The position numbers were made by a program, and so were the translations under genes. Shown here in pieces: positions 10,321 to 21,905 of a DNA stretch of 64,000 nucleotides (position 1 is its first letter; each line of letters begins with the position of its first letter). The notes below the pieces were generated by a model. The model saw only the letters and a program-made list of their open reading frames with translations, made no database searches and was not told the DNA's origin. The DNA is taken from assembly GCA_022577435.1 (NCBI GenBank), contig JAKOON010000011.1, forward strand, positions 5,530,501 to 5,594,500, given 5' to 3'. The stretch is from Embiotoca jacksoni (taxonomy: Eukaryota > Chordata > Actinopteri > Embiotocidae).

Positions 10321-13106
10321 CCATCAAATCGGTTGAACATGACACAAAAACCAAAGAAAGCCTTTTGTTTCATTGTGATGCCAGTGGCTTTGTAAAAACT
10401 GCAATATTTGATGCCCTTGGAATGAAAATGGGCTGAAACTTTGGGATGTTCCAGTAACTTACCTGGCTTCTGCCACAGGAGTAAGACCAGTTTTGCGTTC
10501 CTGATTATTATCACATATTTAGCAGCAGCCCAAAGCTCTGCCAACAGGAGCCAAAAAGCCAGTGGCTCTGGCTTTGGCCCAAGCTGTGCCTGTGATTTTA
10601 CCAACTACCAATAATTGAGGAGAAAACCAAGGATTGGATTTCTCCATAGTTCTGAATGTCTTTTGAGAACAGTTTATGTCTCTAATATGATCAAAATATA
10701 GACTTTTTTTTTGCATTCTCTATCTTGGCATTTTTTTTTTAAATATTTTATTGGGAGCCTAGTTTAGCTGGATTTAAAGTGAACAGCGTAGTGCATCGTA
10801 AACTGTAATTGTCATCGTTCATTAAGTGTTTGTTTATATTTCCAAGGATCTATTTGTTGTTTTTCATTCGCCGTCTTCTGCAATTAGTGTATTTTTTCTT
10901 AAGCCAAAGCACAGATACAATAAACATGAAGTATTCCAGCACTGCAAATTACCAAACACCAACGTTTACAACAGAAAAAGCCCAAGTAAGTAAATCTATT
11001 TGAGACTGAAAGATTGCTAGTAGAAATAAACTGTGATCATATAACACAGCTCTCAATAATTTACTTGTGTATACATATATACACTTGTTGACATATGGTA
11101 TAAATACATCATTTTGACAATTATAATACTTTGTATCATCATAATCAATACAATATATTGAAATTCTGAAACTATTTGTCTTCTTTTCTAAATAGATTAT
11201 AAATACCCCACCAAAATAAGATTCATATGAAAGTGCCAAATGTTTTTGTTCCCTACGGTTTACCATTGCATCAACTATCAAATATTAAGAAAGCTTACTG
11301 TGTAAAAGTTTGAAAAACAGTGGGTCTCCAGTGGATAGCATTGCACCTCTGAGCTGCCAACAGTACACGATCAAAAATATATATATTTTATTTTACTATT
11401 GAATGAAGGCTGCATCGTGCCAACACAAAAATGAAATATTGGCAACACATGTCCAGAAGGTCACAAGATCCAAAACATGAAAAATGTGTTTCCTTTGTTT
11501 TAATTTGTATTCTTTTATTCTTGTCGTTTTTTTAAAATTTTTTCAAGAGACCGTTTCTACGAGAAACACCCTGATCACATTTACACAAGTAGACACATTT
11601 ACAACTAGGCAGGGCTCAGTACAAATGCAGCCTGACCAGCTGGCAACTGGGCAGCTCCACTGGAACAGGTTAAAGGCCTTGCTCATGAGCACCACTGTAG
11701 TGAGCTGTGTTTTAGTATTCCCACCAATATTTTATTCTGTCAGTCTCAAGCATACTTCTCTGACCTTGAGGCCACCGCTGCCATGAACTTTGAGACAGAA
11801 GTATTTCCAGTTCTCTTTAACAATTTATATTTGGTAATTTGGTAGCCATTTAAACTTAATGTTAACTGTATTTTTCAAACATTAATTAATAATGATTGAC
11901 TAATAATCAGTACGGAGCGTCACCATTTTGTTGGACCAGTGTAGCTACACACTGTATGTTCACAAATGTGACACCAGCTTCAAGTTGCAGCGTGAATGTC
12001 CCTTTTAAGTCCCGTGGAACCTGTATCTTCTGTTTTTCTACACTATACTTTTACCAGTATTTGATGAGATTTGAATGGAATTAGTCAGCCTGTGGGCAGT
12101 AACTGGAATTCCACTTCAGCCTCTTTTGCTTCAGATTACAAGAATACCAATCAGTGTTCAAGCATCTTGATAGTCTCCTTTGCACGCAGACAAATATGCA
12201 AAGGCTCAAGCTGTTCCTTACATCTGCTTAAAAAAAAAAATTCAAAAGAAAGTGCTTTGAGGCGACTAAAATATAGAGACAAGTAGAGTTTTTCTAATTT
12301 TTTTTTTTTAAAGTTCCTTGCAGTTACACAAAACTGCATTTACTTATACTGTAGCTCATGTATCATATTCAGTCTAATGCACAATTAATTGTGTATGAGG
12401 GCATGTGGTTTCAAAACAAACAATAAATTTTAGTAGACAACAGGATACAGGATGCATTTAGTAACCATAAATAAAGTAATTTGTGACCACTACAAACTTT
12501 AATCAGTGTTATTGATGTTGCTGTGTTTTTATTTGTCATGTTGTATCACATAAGGCTGGTTGAAACTTGTCTTGTAACAGCACAAGGCGTTTGAAAGCCT
12601 TCAGAGTGTAGTATCTTTAGGACTTACTGTATAAATATCAGTGAACTCTGTTACATGTGGGATGCTGAGGCTTTTCATTATCTGTTTTGCAGAGTGCTTA
12701 CAGAGCATGAGGGTCAGATCTGACTGGTATGAATTATGCTTCACACTTACATAAGCTTCGCCTTGAGACAAACTGTGCAAAATTCCTCCGTGTGGAATAA
12801 ATGTTGATTTTCAAATCCAATTTGAGATGATTAGATTGTAATGACAATAATACAGCCAGCAGAATATGTTTTGCAAAATGGAGAAGATAAACACAAGCTT
12901 TTTTTTAAATTTTGTTTTAATTATATTTGGCGGAGTGGGATTTGCTTCAAGTTGTTGATTTGCCATCAGTTGTCAGTAATAGCTGTTATTCTAATGCATC
13001 AGTCATAGCAGCCATCATGTGTGACTGCAGGGTTGATGTCATGTTCATCATCATGATTAGTGGCCTCTTGTATTGCCCCATTCTCCTGCGGCCACACATG
13101 TACACA

Positions 13107-13110
<4 letters not shown>
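10321..13110. other. Non-coding stretch, no gene seen
   Basis: AT-rich DNA with A/T runs near 10705, 10731, 12229 and 12299. Open frames here are short and lack motifs. No mobile-element signature was recognised. Confidence 0.5.

Positions 13111-13165
<55 letters not shown>
13111..13165. repeat. (CA)n microsatellite
   Basis: About 27 uninterrupted CA units. Long apparent frames on both strands here are translations of the repeat. Confidence 0.97.
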
Positions 13166-13168
<3 letters not shown>

Positions 13169-13355
13169 TGTCTCTATATTTATGAGGACACTCATTGACA
13201 TCATGCATTCCCTAGCCCCTTATCCTAACCATCACAACTAAGTGCCTAACCTCAATCTTTAACCTTATTATAACCTAATTCTAACCTTAACCCTAAAATC
13301 CAATTTTAACCCTCAAATTGCACTTCAAAGTTGTTGGTCTAAATGTCCTCACAAA
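13160..13355 (+). repeat. CA-flanked 'CCTAACC-rich' dispersed repeat, copy 3
   Basis: Forward-orientation copy. After the CA array it reads TTTATGAGGACACTCATTGA, then a series of diverged CCTAACC/CCTTAACCC words, then AACCCTCAAATTGCACTTCA, then TGTCCTCACAAACTGTG, followed by another CA array at 13384-13407. It is the clearest of the three copies (see 4485 and 5265). Confidence 0.65.
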
Positions 13356-13383
13356 CTGTGTTTGTCCACATAAAAATGGTTTT

Positions 13384-13407
13384 CACACACACACACACAC
13401 ACACACA
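13384..13407. repeat. (CA)n microsatellite
   Basis: Twelve CA units closing the dispersed repeat at 13160-13355. Confidence 0.95.
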
Positions 13408-13409
13408 GT

Positions 13410-14870
13410 CGGCCTTCAGCTTCATCATCAAAATTCAAGTGCACTCGGGCATATGTGACTTGCTCACTACATCTGCTCTAATGAGTGACACATACACTAC
13501 TAATTATACTGCATTGCTGCTGTGACTTGACAATGTCAACCTTGGCATGGTGTGGTGGCATCTTTTTTTAACATAGGCTACTTTCCAAAGAGGTGGTGAA
13601 ACTGGAACATTGACAATGAATGCTATTTTTATGTCTAGTTCATTTAATTCAAGGTGCAGCATCAAATTATTGTCCACTGAAAAGAAGCAGTTTATTTTGA
13701 TGTCACCAAAATATTTTAGGGCTTCATAGTAATTGTTGCTTTGAGCAGGGTCAAATTATTTCAGAGCATATCATGTTTCAAAACCTTTGTCTTGTTTCAA
13801 AATCATCAGAACATCGAAACAGTCTGAAATAATTACGTTGATAATGCAATATATGGACATCAAATCCCACTCAAACACCTTGCTTTAAATTAAAGAACAT
13901 ACGTCCCAGTTGCATGAATCAGGATTTTTTTTTTTGTATTTTGAGAAGCCTGGAAATCAATACTAAGGCCAGATGTGATATCAAAACAGGAACTCAAATG
14001 CATTTGTTTGCATTTAGTGCAGAGATTGACTGTCACATGAGGGCAATTTGTCTTCCAGGCAGGATTTAAAAAAAAAACCCACAACAAATATTCATTACAG
14101 ATGTCACATGGGCACAAATCCAATCATAAGTACGGGCAGAGAAATTTCAAAATATCAAGATTTAAAACCCAACCATAGCTCTGCGTCTTCCCACAGAGAT
14201 CCATTGGCGTCTTACATAAGACATTCTGAGGAGGATCTGAGACTTTTATTTATTTTCTTTCAGTATCAGAATTACCCTCATTAAACTGCTCACCTTTTTA
14301 GCAGACATCGTGTCCTTAAGGTGAACGCTGTCTATCAACCTGGGGTTAGACAATCAAACAAATAACAACTGAAAAAAGATGCAAAGAAGCATAAATATGC
14401 TCATAAGGCAAAAACAAGTATGAATTTGTACACTATGTGCATTCAATAGTTGAATGTACATCACCCCCAAGAGCAAGCTGAATATTAGATTCGCCAGCAA
14501 TTAGGCAGATTCAAGAGGTGTGAACAAAGATATAAAATAACTTTAACCAAGAACATTCACATATTACTATAAGGGAATAGACAATGACAACCTTTGGATT
14601 GGATACTATCATTGTGTATAGCTGTAAGAAGAATATATCTGAGTGTAGTGTTATATATACACACAAATACTACACAACCACAGACACTGTACATGCATGC
14701 ACTCCCAAGCGCACTTGCATACAAATGGAAATCGCCAACCCCCAGTTGTCTTGTGCAGTTCATCTTCTCACTTCATAACCTTCTCTCTGTGAAGAAATTT
14801 TAAGAGCTGTCTCAATAAAAGTCTATGATTCATGAGAGAGGTCAAGTAAATCGCAGGGAGGCGAGCCACG
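13410..14870. other. Non-coding stretch, no gene seen
   Basis: AT-rich DNA without recognisable exons or repeats. Small clusters such as TATATATACACACAAATAC near 14650 are low-complexity. Confidence 0.5.
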
Positions 14871-14879
14871 CAGCCTGTA

Positions 14880-17800
14880 AAACTTCAGTACACATTCTCA
14901 TTTCCTTTTCACACTCCACACCTCCCAAACTCAGTCCCACCCCCTTTTTTGTCCTCCCTGTATCTTCTTCTTTTTTCAGTCCATTCTCTTCACTTGTTGT
15001 CTCCTCTCTTTGTTATTTTCCTGTTTCTATCTACTGTATGTCTGCTGCCACATAATATACTAATAATGACACATTTGTACCATGAAATGAACGTGCAAAA
15101 TCTCATTTTGACATTTTAAAGTGAATTCAAAATATGCAGTTAAGTAGGACTAATGTTTATTTTCTTTATTTGTATTGGTTAATATCTAGCTTATTTTTGT
15201 CAATTAGCAAACCAACTAAACAGCTTATAAAATTTCATAAATTATCAGGGAAAAAAAATAACAAACCCCAAACTGTTTCAAATTGCCTCTATGTCGGATC
15301 AAACCAAACCAAACCATAGATTCAGTTTGCAATGACAAAAAAAAAATGGAGAAAACCACAACCATCTCATTTTAGAGACTGGACCCAATTTATATGACTT
15401 AATTTTCTGTCAGACAACTAATCCGTTGATAGACTGATCTTTAACAACCATTCGCAATTTTTTTGTCATTGTAATACCAAAGATCACTCCGTTTCCCTTT
15501 TTTCCCCCTCATCCTACCATTGAATTTTTCTCACAACGTCTTCACCGTTTTCTCTTTTCCTCTACTTCCTGTGCAATAGACCAGGAAAACCACTTAGCCT
15601 CCTGGCCCAACAGGTGAGATCATTCCAAATGTATTGTTTTAACCTCACCTTTATGCTACCAGCCTTCCTTGTTTTCTTTTCTTTTCTTTTCTCCCCTCTT
15701 CCTCCACCCCTGACTCCACTTTATTTGACTCCAGTCACAGCAAAACAAGGCTGTTTAAAATCATTACTGTGTAACTTCTTTGTTTTACCCTGTGGTCCAT
15801 CTCTTCTCCTCAATTTCCTCATCTTTTTCCTCCACCTTCAACCCTTTTCTCTGCCAATAACGATCAGTTCAAAGTCCTGAGAAGATGAGTGAAACCTTGT
15901 TAAATTTTAATCTTATCCTTTTTCTTGTCTTGTCTTGTCTTCCTTCCTTTGTCATGTTGACTGCTTTCCACCTTTTCTTCCTTTGGATTTCTGTATCTCC
16001 TCCACACAGATTGTATTTTCCCTCCTTTGTCTTTATCATTATACGTGGACATGAATTAACTTTAAATCTGCCTCCGTTAACATTCTGGTCCACGCTCAAT
16101 GCACTTATCTACATTTTTTTCCAGCTGTGGCAGGAAGTCCTTTTTAGTGAAACAGTTCCAACAAATCATTATTTTATGGTATTTTGTTTGCACTGTATGT
16201 ATCCATAAGAATTTTACTGTCATTTTAAGTACCAAAAACCATCTTCATATAATCTCCTCTCTTAAGCTTCTTTCTGGAGCCCAACTAAGATGTAAACTTC
16301 CTGTATTTGTTTCAAATGAAATGCCCTATCATTGTGAAACATGACTTAAATCAGATAATCACACTTTAGATGAGTAATCCAGAACAACTGTTGAAAGTAA
16401 GTGATTATATTGTTGACTTTATTAGAAGAGAAGAAAATATTTTGGCTACATTGACTACATGACTATTGTATGTAAACTTACTGTTGTTATACAACCTTAG
16501 AAAGAAACCACTCCGGTACCACCATATGTGCATTTCTCTGTGGACTGACCAATTTGACACTTTCACAGTATTTGTACAGCACCCAGACCTGCTTTATAAT
16601 CCAAAAACCAAATGGAAATTTTGAGTTCATACAATAGGTGACCTTTAAATAGTTGAGCTAAATTAACTGACACTGGATTATTTTGTAAAATTAGTCCCTA
16701 CATTATCACATTTTCTCTGCTATCTTTCTATTTATTTTCCCACCCCTGCTCTGCTTCCCTCTTCGGCAAAACATCCATTTAAACTTTCATCATTATTTAC
16801 ACATCATTTTCACCTACTCTTCATCTTTCTTTCCATTAATAATCAGTTTCAGCTGATGGTGTAAGGATGTTTAATGTTTCATCACTGCTCATTTTCAACC
16901 CCCTTAACATCCCATCCTCCCTCCCTCCCTCCCTGCCTGTACAGTTAAATATTATAGTATACCCATTGGAATTCCCCTTATTTCCACCACCTGTATCTCT
17001 TCTTCTTCCACTTAATATTCATTCATCTCTCCGTTTTCACAGGAGTCAATTGGTTTAAACTGTTGAGCAGCTGGAATAAAACTGCTGAAATTTGTATCAC
17101 AGTGACCTTCCTTCCTTCCTTCCTCTTCTTTTATTGCTATGCCTACGTCACCCACATTGACCCTTACATGTATGCATAACTTAGAGTGTAGTAATCAGCC
17201 AACAAAATAAGCTTCTATTATCTATGTTCTTTTTTTCACCACGGTCTCATTATTCTATCATTTCATGACTGTCATCCCACTCTTTTCCTCCATCCTCGCC
17301 ATTCTCCCTGTTTAAATTTGATTTGACCATGATTTCTGCTCTCTCCTACTTTCCTACCATCACTCTATTCCTCCTCCTCCTCCCCAATACAAATAGTGCA
17401 GAACAATCAGTTTAGAGTCTAGGAGTGGTGATCAGTGGAACAGGTTAAGTTTTATTGTCCATCGGAATTAATTCAGTCGATACGGGTCGGCGTGGAGAAG
17501 CTCTAAACTGTATTATGCCTTCAAAATCAATGCGTACACAGAGAGTTGGATTCACACCCACTCTTGTGACGTGCACACACAAAGATGGAACTACATTCTC
17601 ATTTACACCAAAGACAACATCATCACCAAAAATGTAAACATTAAACTCGGTAAAAATTCACCAATACTCACTGAAATATACACTTTTTACTGAATCTGAC
17701 ATTTATATATTGTGCATACAAGCCAACTCCAATAAGGCATACACACACACACACTTGCACTTTTGCTGATCCATCTGTCTTCCTCAAAAACATTTGGGAA

Positions 17801-18360
17801 GCAGCCTGACAACAGACAATGTTTCTATTCAGCTATACAGCTCTGTGTTCTTGTATGAGTGTGTGTTCGCCAGTGTTTACTCATTTGCACTCTGAGTTTT
17901 TTTCCAGGATTCAACAAGAGAGTGTAGCTGCTGGCGGGCCGAGATGGAGGACAAACAGGACAGTGGGGAGAGAAGAATGAGGTAAAGCAGGACTGAGGAA
18001 GTGTCAGGTGGTGTGGAGGAGATGCGAGTAGAAAGTTGGATCGAAGTTTCTTTTAAAACCGGGTCGACTCCACTGGCAGCGGCACAATACTTTCATTCTA
18101 CCCTGGGAACAATTACCACTCGCTCGGTCTTTCCATCTTAATCTATTTGTTACTGTCTCTCTGTGATTCTCTGTCCATCTGTCTCTCTTTTCTTTTTACT
18201 TCTATTTTTTTTTTTTTGTCTATCCATCTTATTCTGCCTTCCTTTTTTTCTCTAATTGTTGCTTTGTTGCCCACTGTGAGACTGCTTCACCCTTCATTTT
18301 TGTCTGGTAACATAAGAGCCCCAGTACGTCTGGTTGACTGCTCGGTATCCACTGCGACGC
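14880..18360. other. Pyrimidine-rich, strand-biased tract
   Basis: Across about 3.4 kb the plus strand repeatedly breaks into long C/T runs, for example near 14930-15030, 15480-15600, 15665-15720, 15785-15860, 15920-15980, 16740-16760, 16910-16935, 17105-17140, 17280-17310, 17340-17385 and 18140-18250. Several runs are followed by related words: GATCAGTTCAAAGTCCTGAG at 15864, AATCAGTTTCAGCTGATGG at 16842, GTCAATTGGTTTAAACTG at 17045 and AATCAGTTTAGAGTCTAGG at 17406. This could be an ancient, badly decayed tandem duplication. No protein-coding signal spans it. Confidence 0.4.
17908..17981 (+). other. Candidate short exon (splice-site framed)
   Basis: A 74-bp GC-richer segment is preceded by TCTGAGTTTTTTTCCAG, a good acceptor with a pyrimidine tract, and followed by ATGAG|GTAAAG, a good donor. 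One frame is open throughout; its ATG (17943) has purine at -3 and G at +4. Both splice sites are my reading of the sequence. No protein family is recognisable, so this could equally be a non-coding RNA exon or chance. Confidence 0.2.
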
Positions 18361-18364
18361 ATGT

Positions 18365-20970
18365 TTTGTCGACGTGATGAGCGCTGCTGCATGCAATGCA
18401 TTCACTTACTGAACAATGCTGGGTGCATTTACCCGCTTTTGTGGAGTTTGTGGCCTCTGAGATTGTCTGTGCGTCTTCGAGCGCATGTGTTTACAGTGTG
18501 ATGAGTGATGTGCTGCGTGGAGTCAGAGAGATGCATGACCAGACACTTCTGTTATGACAGCCTGCAATGAAAAAACACTTCTCGGCCACCCGCCATTGAC
18601 ATTGCGTTCTTCTCCCATCCATTATTGTGTCAAGCAGGACATCACTCACTAAATACACAGTGCAAGAGTTGACTGGCATGGTGGTGTTAAGGACAATGAT
18701 TAAGGCAGCAGCTCTGAACTCTTTTGGCTTGTGACAGTTCACTCATATTTATATTTAGAATATAGTTAATATATATTCTCTTGGGATTGTTTATCTATCA
18801 CTTAAATAGTAGCTTAGAAAAAGCTCTAAAAGTTTAAAACTGTTAGTTTAGAAAGAAACAGTTCCACTGATATACACTATTCAAATGCATTGGACAAACA
18901 GGAAACAGCAAAGCCATGAAGTCATTTTCATAAACAAATGAGTGTAAATTAACTTGTCACCCCAATATGACTCACGTCTTTGATTGCATCAACTGTATAT
19001 AGTGGTCTGCTTTATTCCATTTGTAATTATCAGAAGCTGTATATGTTTCTTTCTTTAACATTTGTGATACAACATCACCTAGAAATCACCTGATTTCTCC
19101 AGAAAAATGACGGCAATGATTAACCGTTCAAATGTTTAAACCATCTTATGTTTATTTCTTGTGACTTAAGTGAATAGTTGAGAAGTGTTGACAATCAACT
19201 CCATGCAGCAAAGACAAAGGAAGATTGAAGCTATGGTGAAGCCAAAGGTTTTAGGGGGGATGTCAAGATGAACAATTGAGGGAAAAAAGATTCATATTTG
19301 AAATTGGTTGTAGAGTATAGGCCATTTTGGGATGTATTACCGGTTATATGTTTTAGGAGCTGTTTGAATAAAACTGTACTAAATCTTGATATATTTTCAA
19401 GTTTACCACCACTATGAAAGATAGGACTGTTCTCAAAGCACTTTAAAAAAAAAAAAATTCCATTGCATTTCAAATAGCTGTTGTAGAGAACTACGGCTAC
19501 TGATCTGTTACATACTTCAAACAGAGTAGACTTGTACATATATTCACAGTAGTCAGCCAAAGAAAACTAAAAGTCTCCAGCCAATCTAGCAGCTCTGTGT
19601 GATGCTGTGTGATGCATGCTTACATGTTGATGTTTACAATTCAATAGTTGGAGAGATATTTCAGTCTGAACCAAAGTGCTGGACAGACTGACAATCCCAT
19701 CCTTTAAACCATGCTGCAAGCATGGCTAAAAAAAGTACTCGCTCATTGAACCAGACCGATGCCGCTGCCGCTGCTTCACACAGTGTATTGTTGGACATGA
19801 TCACTTAACTTTTTTCCTTTTCTTAAACACATCAAGGATTTAATTTACACTGTTGCTTAAAATTTAATGAACTCTTCAGAATGCATTATTAATAATAATT
19901 TGTAATTCATATTTCTTCCTACATTTGTACAGAACTATAGAAATGTCTGAAGGATTCACAAACTTTTAAGGACCATTGTACTGTTCCATATAACATGCTC
20001 AAAATAACGCTTTATTAGGTTTTGTGCTCCAAAGCAAGCAATGAATAAAGGTAACAACACACACTCACATGCTCATACACAAACAGACAGAGCACAAGTG
20101 TCATCAGGGCGGATTAGTCACACATGGCAAAAAGACCACAGTGATGACAGACAGGGAGTGAAGAGCTTGGAACAGAGAACAGGGGCATGAAATGGAGATG
20201 AAAATCGCAAGGTGAACGGCGAGAGCGACAAAAGCAGAGTGGCCTGCTTGATGACCTGTCTTTGTTTGAGAAAAAAAAAAATCTGAGAAAGCCAGACAGC
20301 AAAGAACATGACCAGGGCAATCACCCGTATCTGAGACTTACCTCTGTTAGCCTGAGAGACGGAGAAAAAGGGAAAGGAGAAGCTTTATCTACAACTCTGC
20401 GGATGTGTTTGTAAAAACAACGATAGGTCGATAATGGGTTGATGATTTATTCTAGTAGTAAAACAGTATTTAATGATGCCTTCAGGTATTGTGTGCGTAC
20501 GGTTTACTTCTTCTCTGAGGCTTAAACTTGAGGTTGTGTGCACAGTCTCTGTACATGAACATGGGCTTCACATTTCATAAGGATGCTTAGAAATATGCAC
20601 ATATAAAAAACTTATCAACGCGTTTTTCAGGTTGTCAGAAGCATACGAACTGATTGTTTTCCATTAACTTCCGTTCCTGTAGACATGCAGTCAATTCATT
20701 ATAGATTGAGTCTATGAGGTTCCAACCCCTCAAGGTCATTAAACTGTGTAACAAACGAAATGTGAATGTAGGAAACGTTGGAAATGTTCCCTATCTTAAG
20801 AGAGATAAACCTATGTGGAAATGTTTAACTGGGGAAAAGAGAAATAACAATAATGCATTAACTTGCAGAAAAGAGAACTTGAGAAGCGAAAGCACCCAAC
20901 AGACATATGCTTTTACTTTCTCTCCATCTCCCAACAAGCCTACACCCATAAACAAATAAATACATTCTGT
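18365..20970. other. Non-coding stretch, no gene seen
   Basis: The part 18365-18740 is of higher complexity and less AT-rich than its surroundings, so it is a possible conserved non-coding element, but I see no coding pattern. From 18750 to 20970 the DNA is AT-rich; short A-runs near 19443 and 20270 are the only notable features. Confidence 0.4.
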
Positions 20971-20976
20971 CCTTTA

Positions 20977-21005
20977 GACACACGCACGCACACGCACACA
21001 CACAC

Positions 21006-21045
<40 letters not shown>
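20977..21045. repeat. (CA)n microsatellite with CG interruptions
   Basis: A CA array with GCAC interruptions in its first third and a pure CA core of about 34 bp. Confidence 0.95.
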
Positions 21046-21048
<3 letters not shown>

Positions 21049-21197
21049 GGGCACACTGACACACTCCCCTTGCGGGTGGCCTGGATGAATGGCTCAGCTG
21101 TCTGCTATTGACAGCAGGATTGATGTTGTGTGATTCCCAGGTGCCTCATTTGACCACAGTCAGAATAGACCTCTTCTCAATGCTTCTCTGACTCACA

Positions 21198-21200
<3 letters not shown>

Positions 21201-21242
<42 letters not shown>
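21201..21242. repeat. (TG)n microsatellite
   Basis: Twenty-one pure TG units, only 155 bp from the CA array at 20977-21045 and in opposite orientation. Confidence 0.97.
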
Positions 21243-21244
<2 letters not shown>

Positions 21245-21711
21245 CGAGAGAGATTGGGAAAGAGAGTGAGTGTATGAATGTGGTGTACTGCAGGTCTCTG
21301 GCTCGACGAATGTGCTTTGATAAGCATTTATTAGGAGAAACAGGGCAGGACAAATGGAAGGAGGAAATAGATAAGTGAATTTAAACAAATAATTAAAACA
21401 GTGTGGAATTATAAAAAAAATAAAAAAAGCAGTGTTAAGAAAAACACTATGTGTACTTGGTTACATGTTTAATATTGTGCACTATTTATTACTGTTTACT
21501 GTAAGAGTATCATCAGATGTATTAAGTTTCCATACCCAAACCTAAGTTTGAGACGATTTCTGGCACCTGTAAACAGGATTTGTGACATTGAGTCACAGTA
21601 TTTCTGGGATGGCCTATGTTTTCTCACTATTGAAACTTACTGCCATCTACTGTATTTAAAAATGTGTATTGTATTTAGTAGGCCAAATGTCATATCTTGC
21701 ATTGTTAATGA

Positions 21712-21905
21712 AAGTTAAAAAAAAAAAGTGTGGATCCACCCCATGATTTGGATCCGCTCCAAAAGCTAATGGGTTCTTCCCTGGCCAATGCTGCATTTTT
21801 CCACCAAGTTTCGTGAAAATATGGTTTGTAGTTTTTCCATAATATTGCTGTCAAACAGACAAACAAGCTAACAAACCACACCGAAAACATAAAATCCTGA
21901 TAGGA
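21712..21905 (+). mobile_element. RTE-like LINE 3'-tail fragment
   Basis: The sequence runs through TAATGGGTTCTTCCCTGGCC, TTTTTCCACCAAGTTTCGTG, GTTTGTAGTTTTTCCATAAT and CTGTCAAACAGACAAACAAG. I recognise this order as the 3' untranslated tail of an RTE-type retrotransposon family that is abundant in fish. No reverse transcriptase remains, so the insertion is severely 5'-truncated. The class assignment is from memory. Confidence 0.6.

Noticed and set aside
12927..13241. Frames of 70-100 codons through the CA array
   Set aside because: They consist mostly of Thr-His or Cys-Val runs from the dinucleotide repeat. The same applies at 20858-21111, 21146-21388, 30507-30782, 37194-37388, 42779-43172 and 59232-59699.
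13240..13320. Interstitial telomere array (CCCTAA)n
   Set aside because: The CCTAACC words are irregular and diverged, and belong to a dispersed repeat seen three times in the window.
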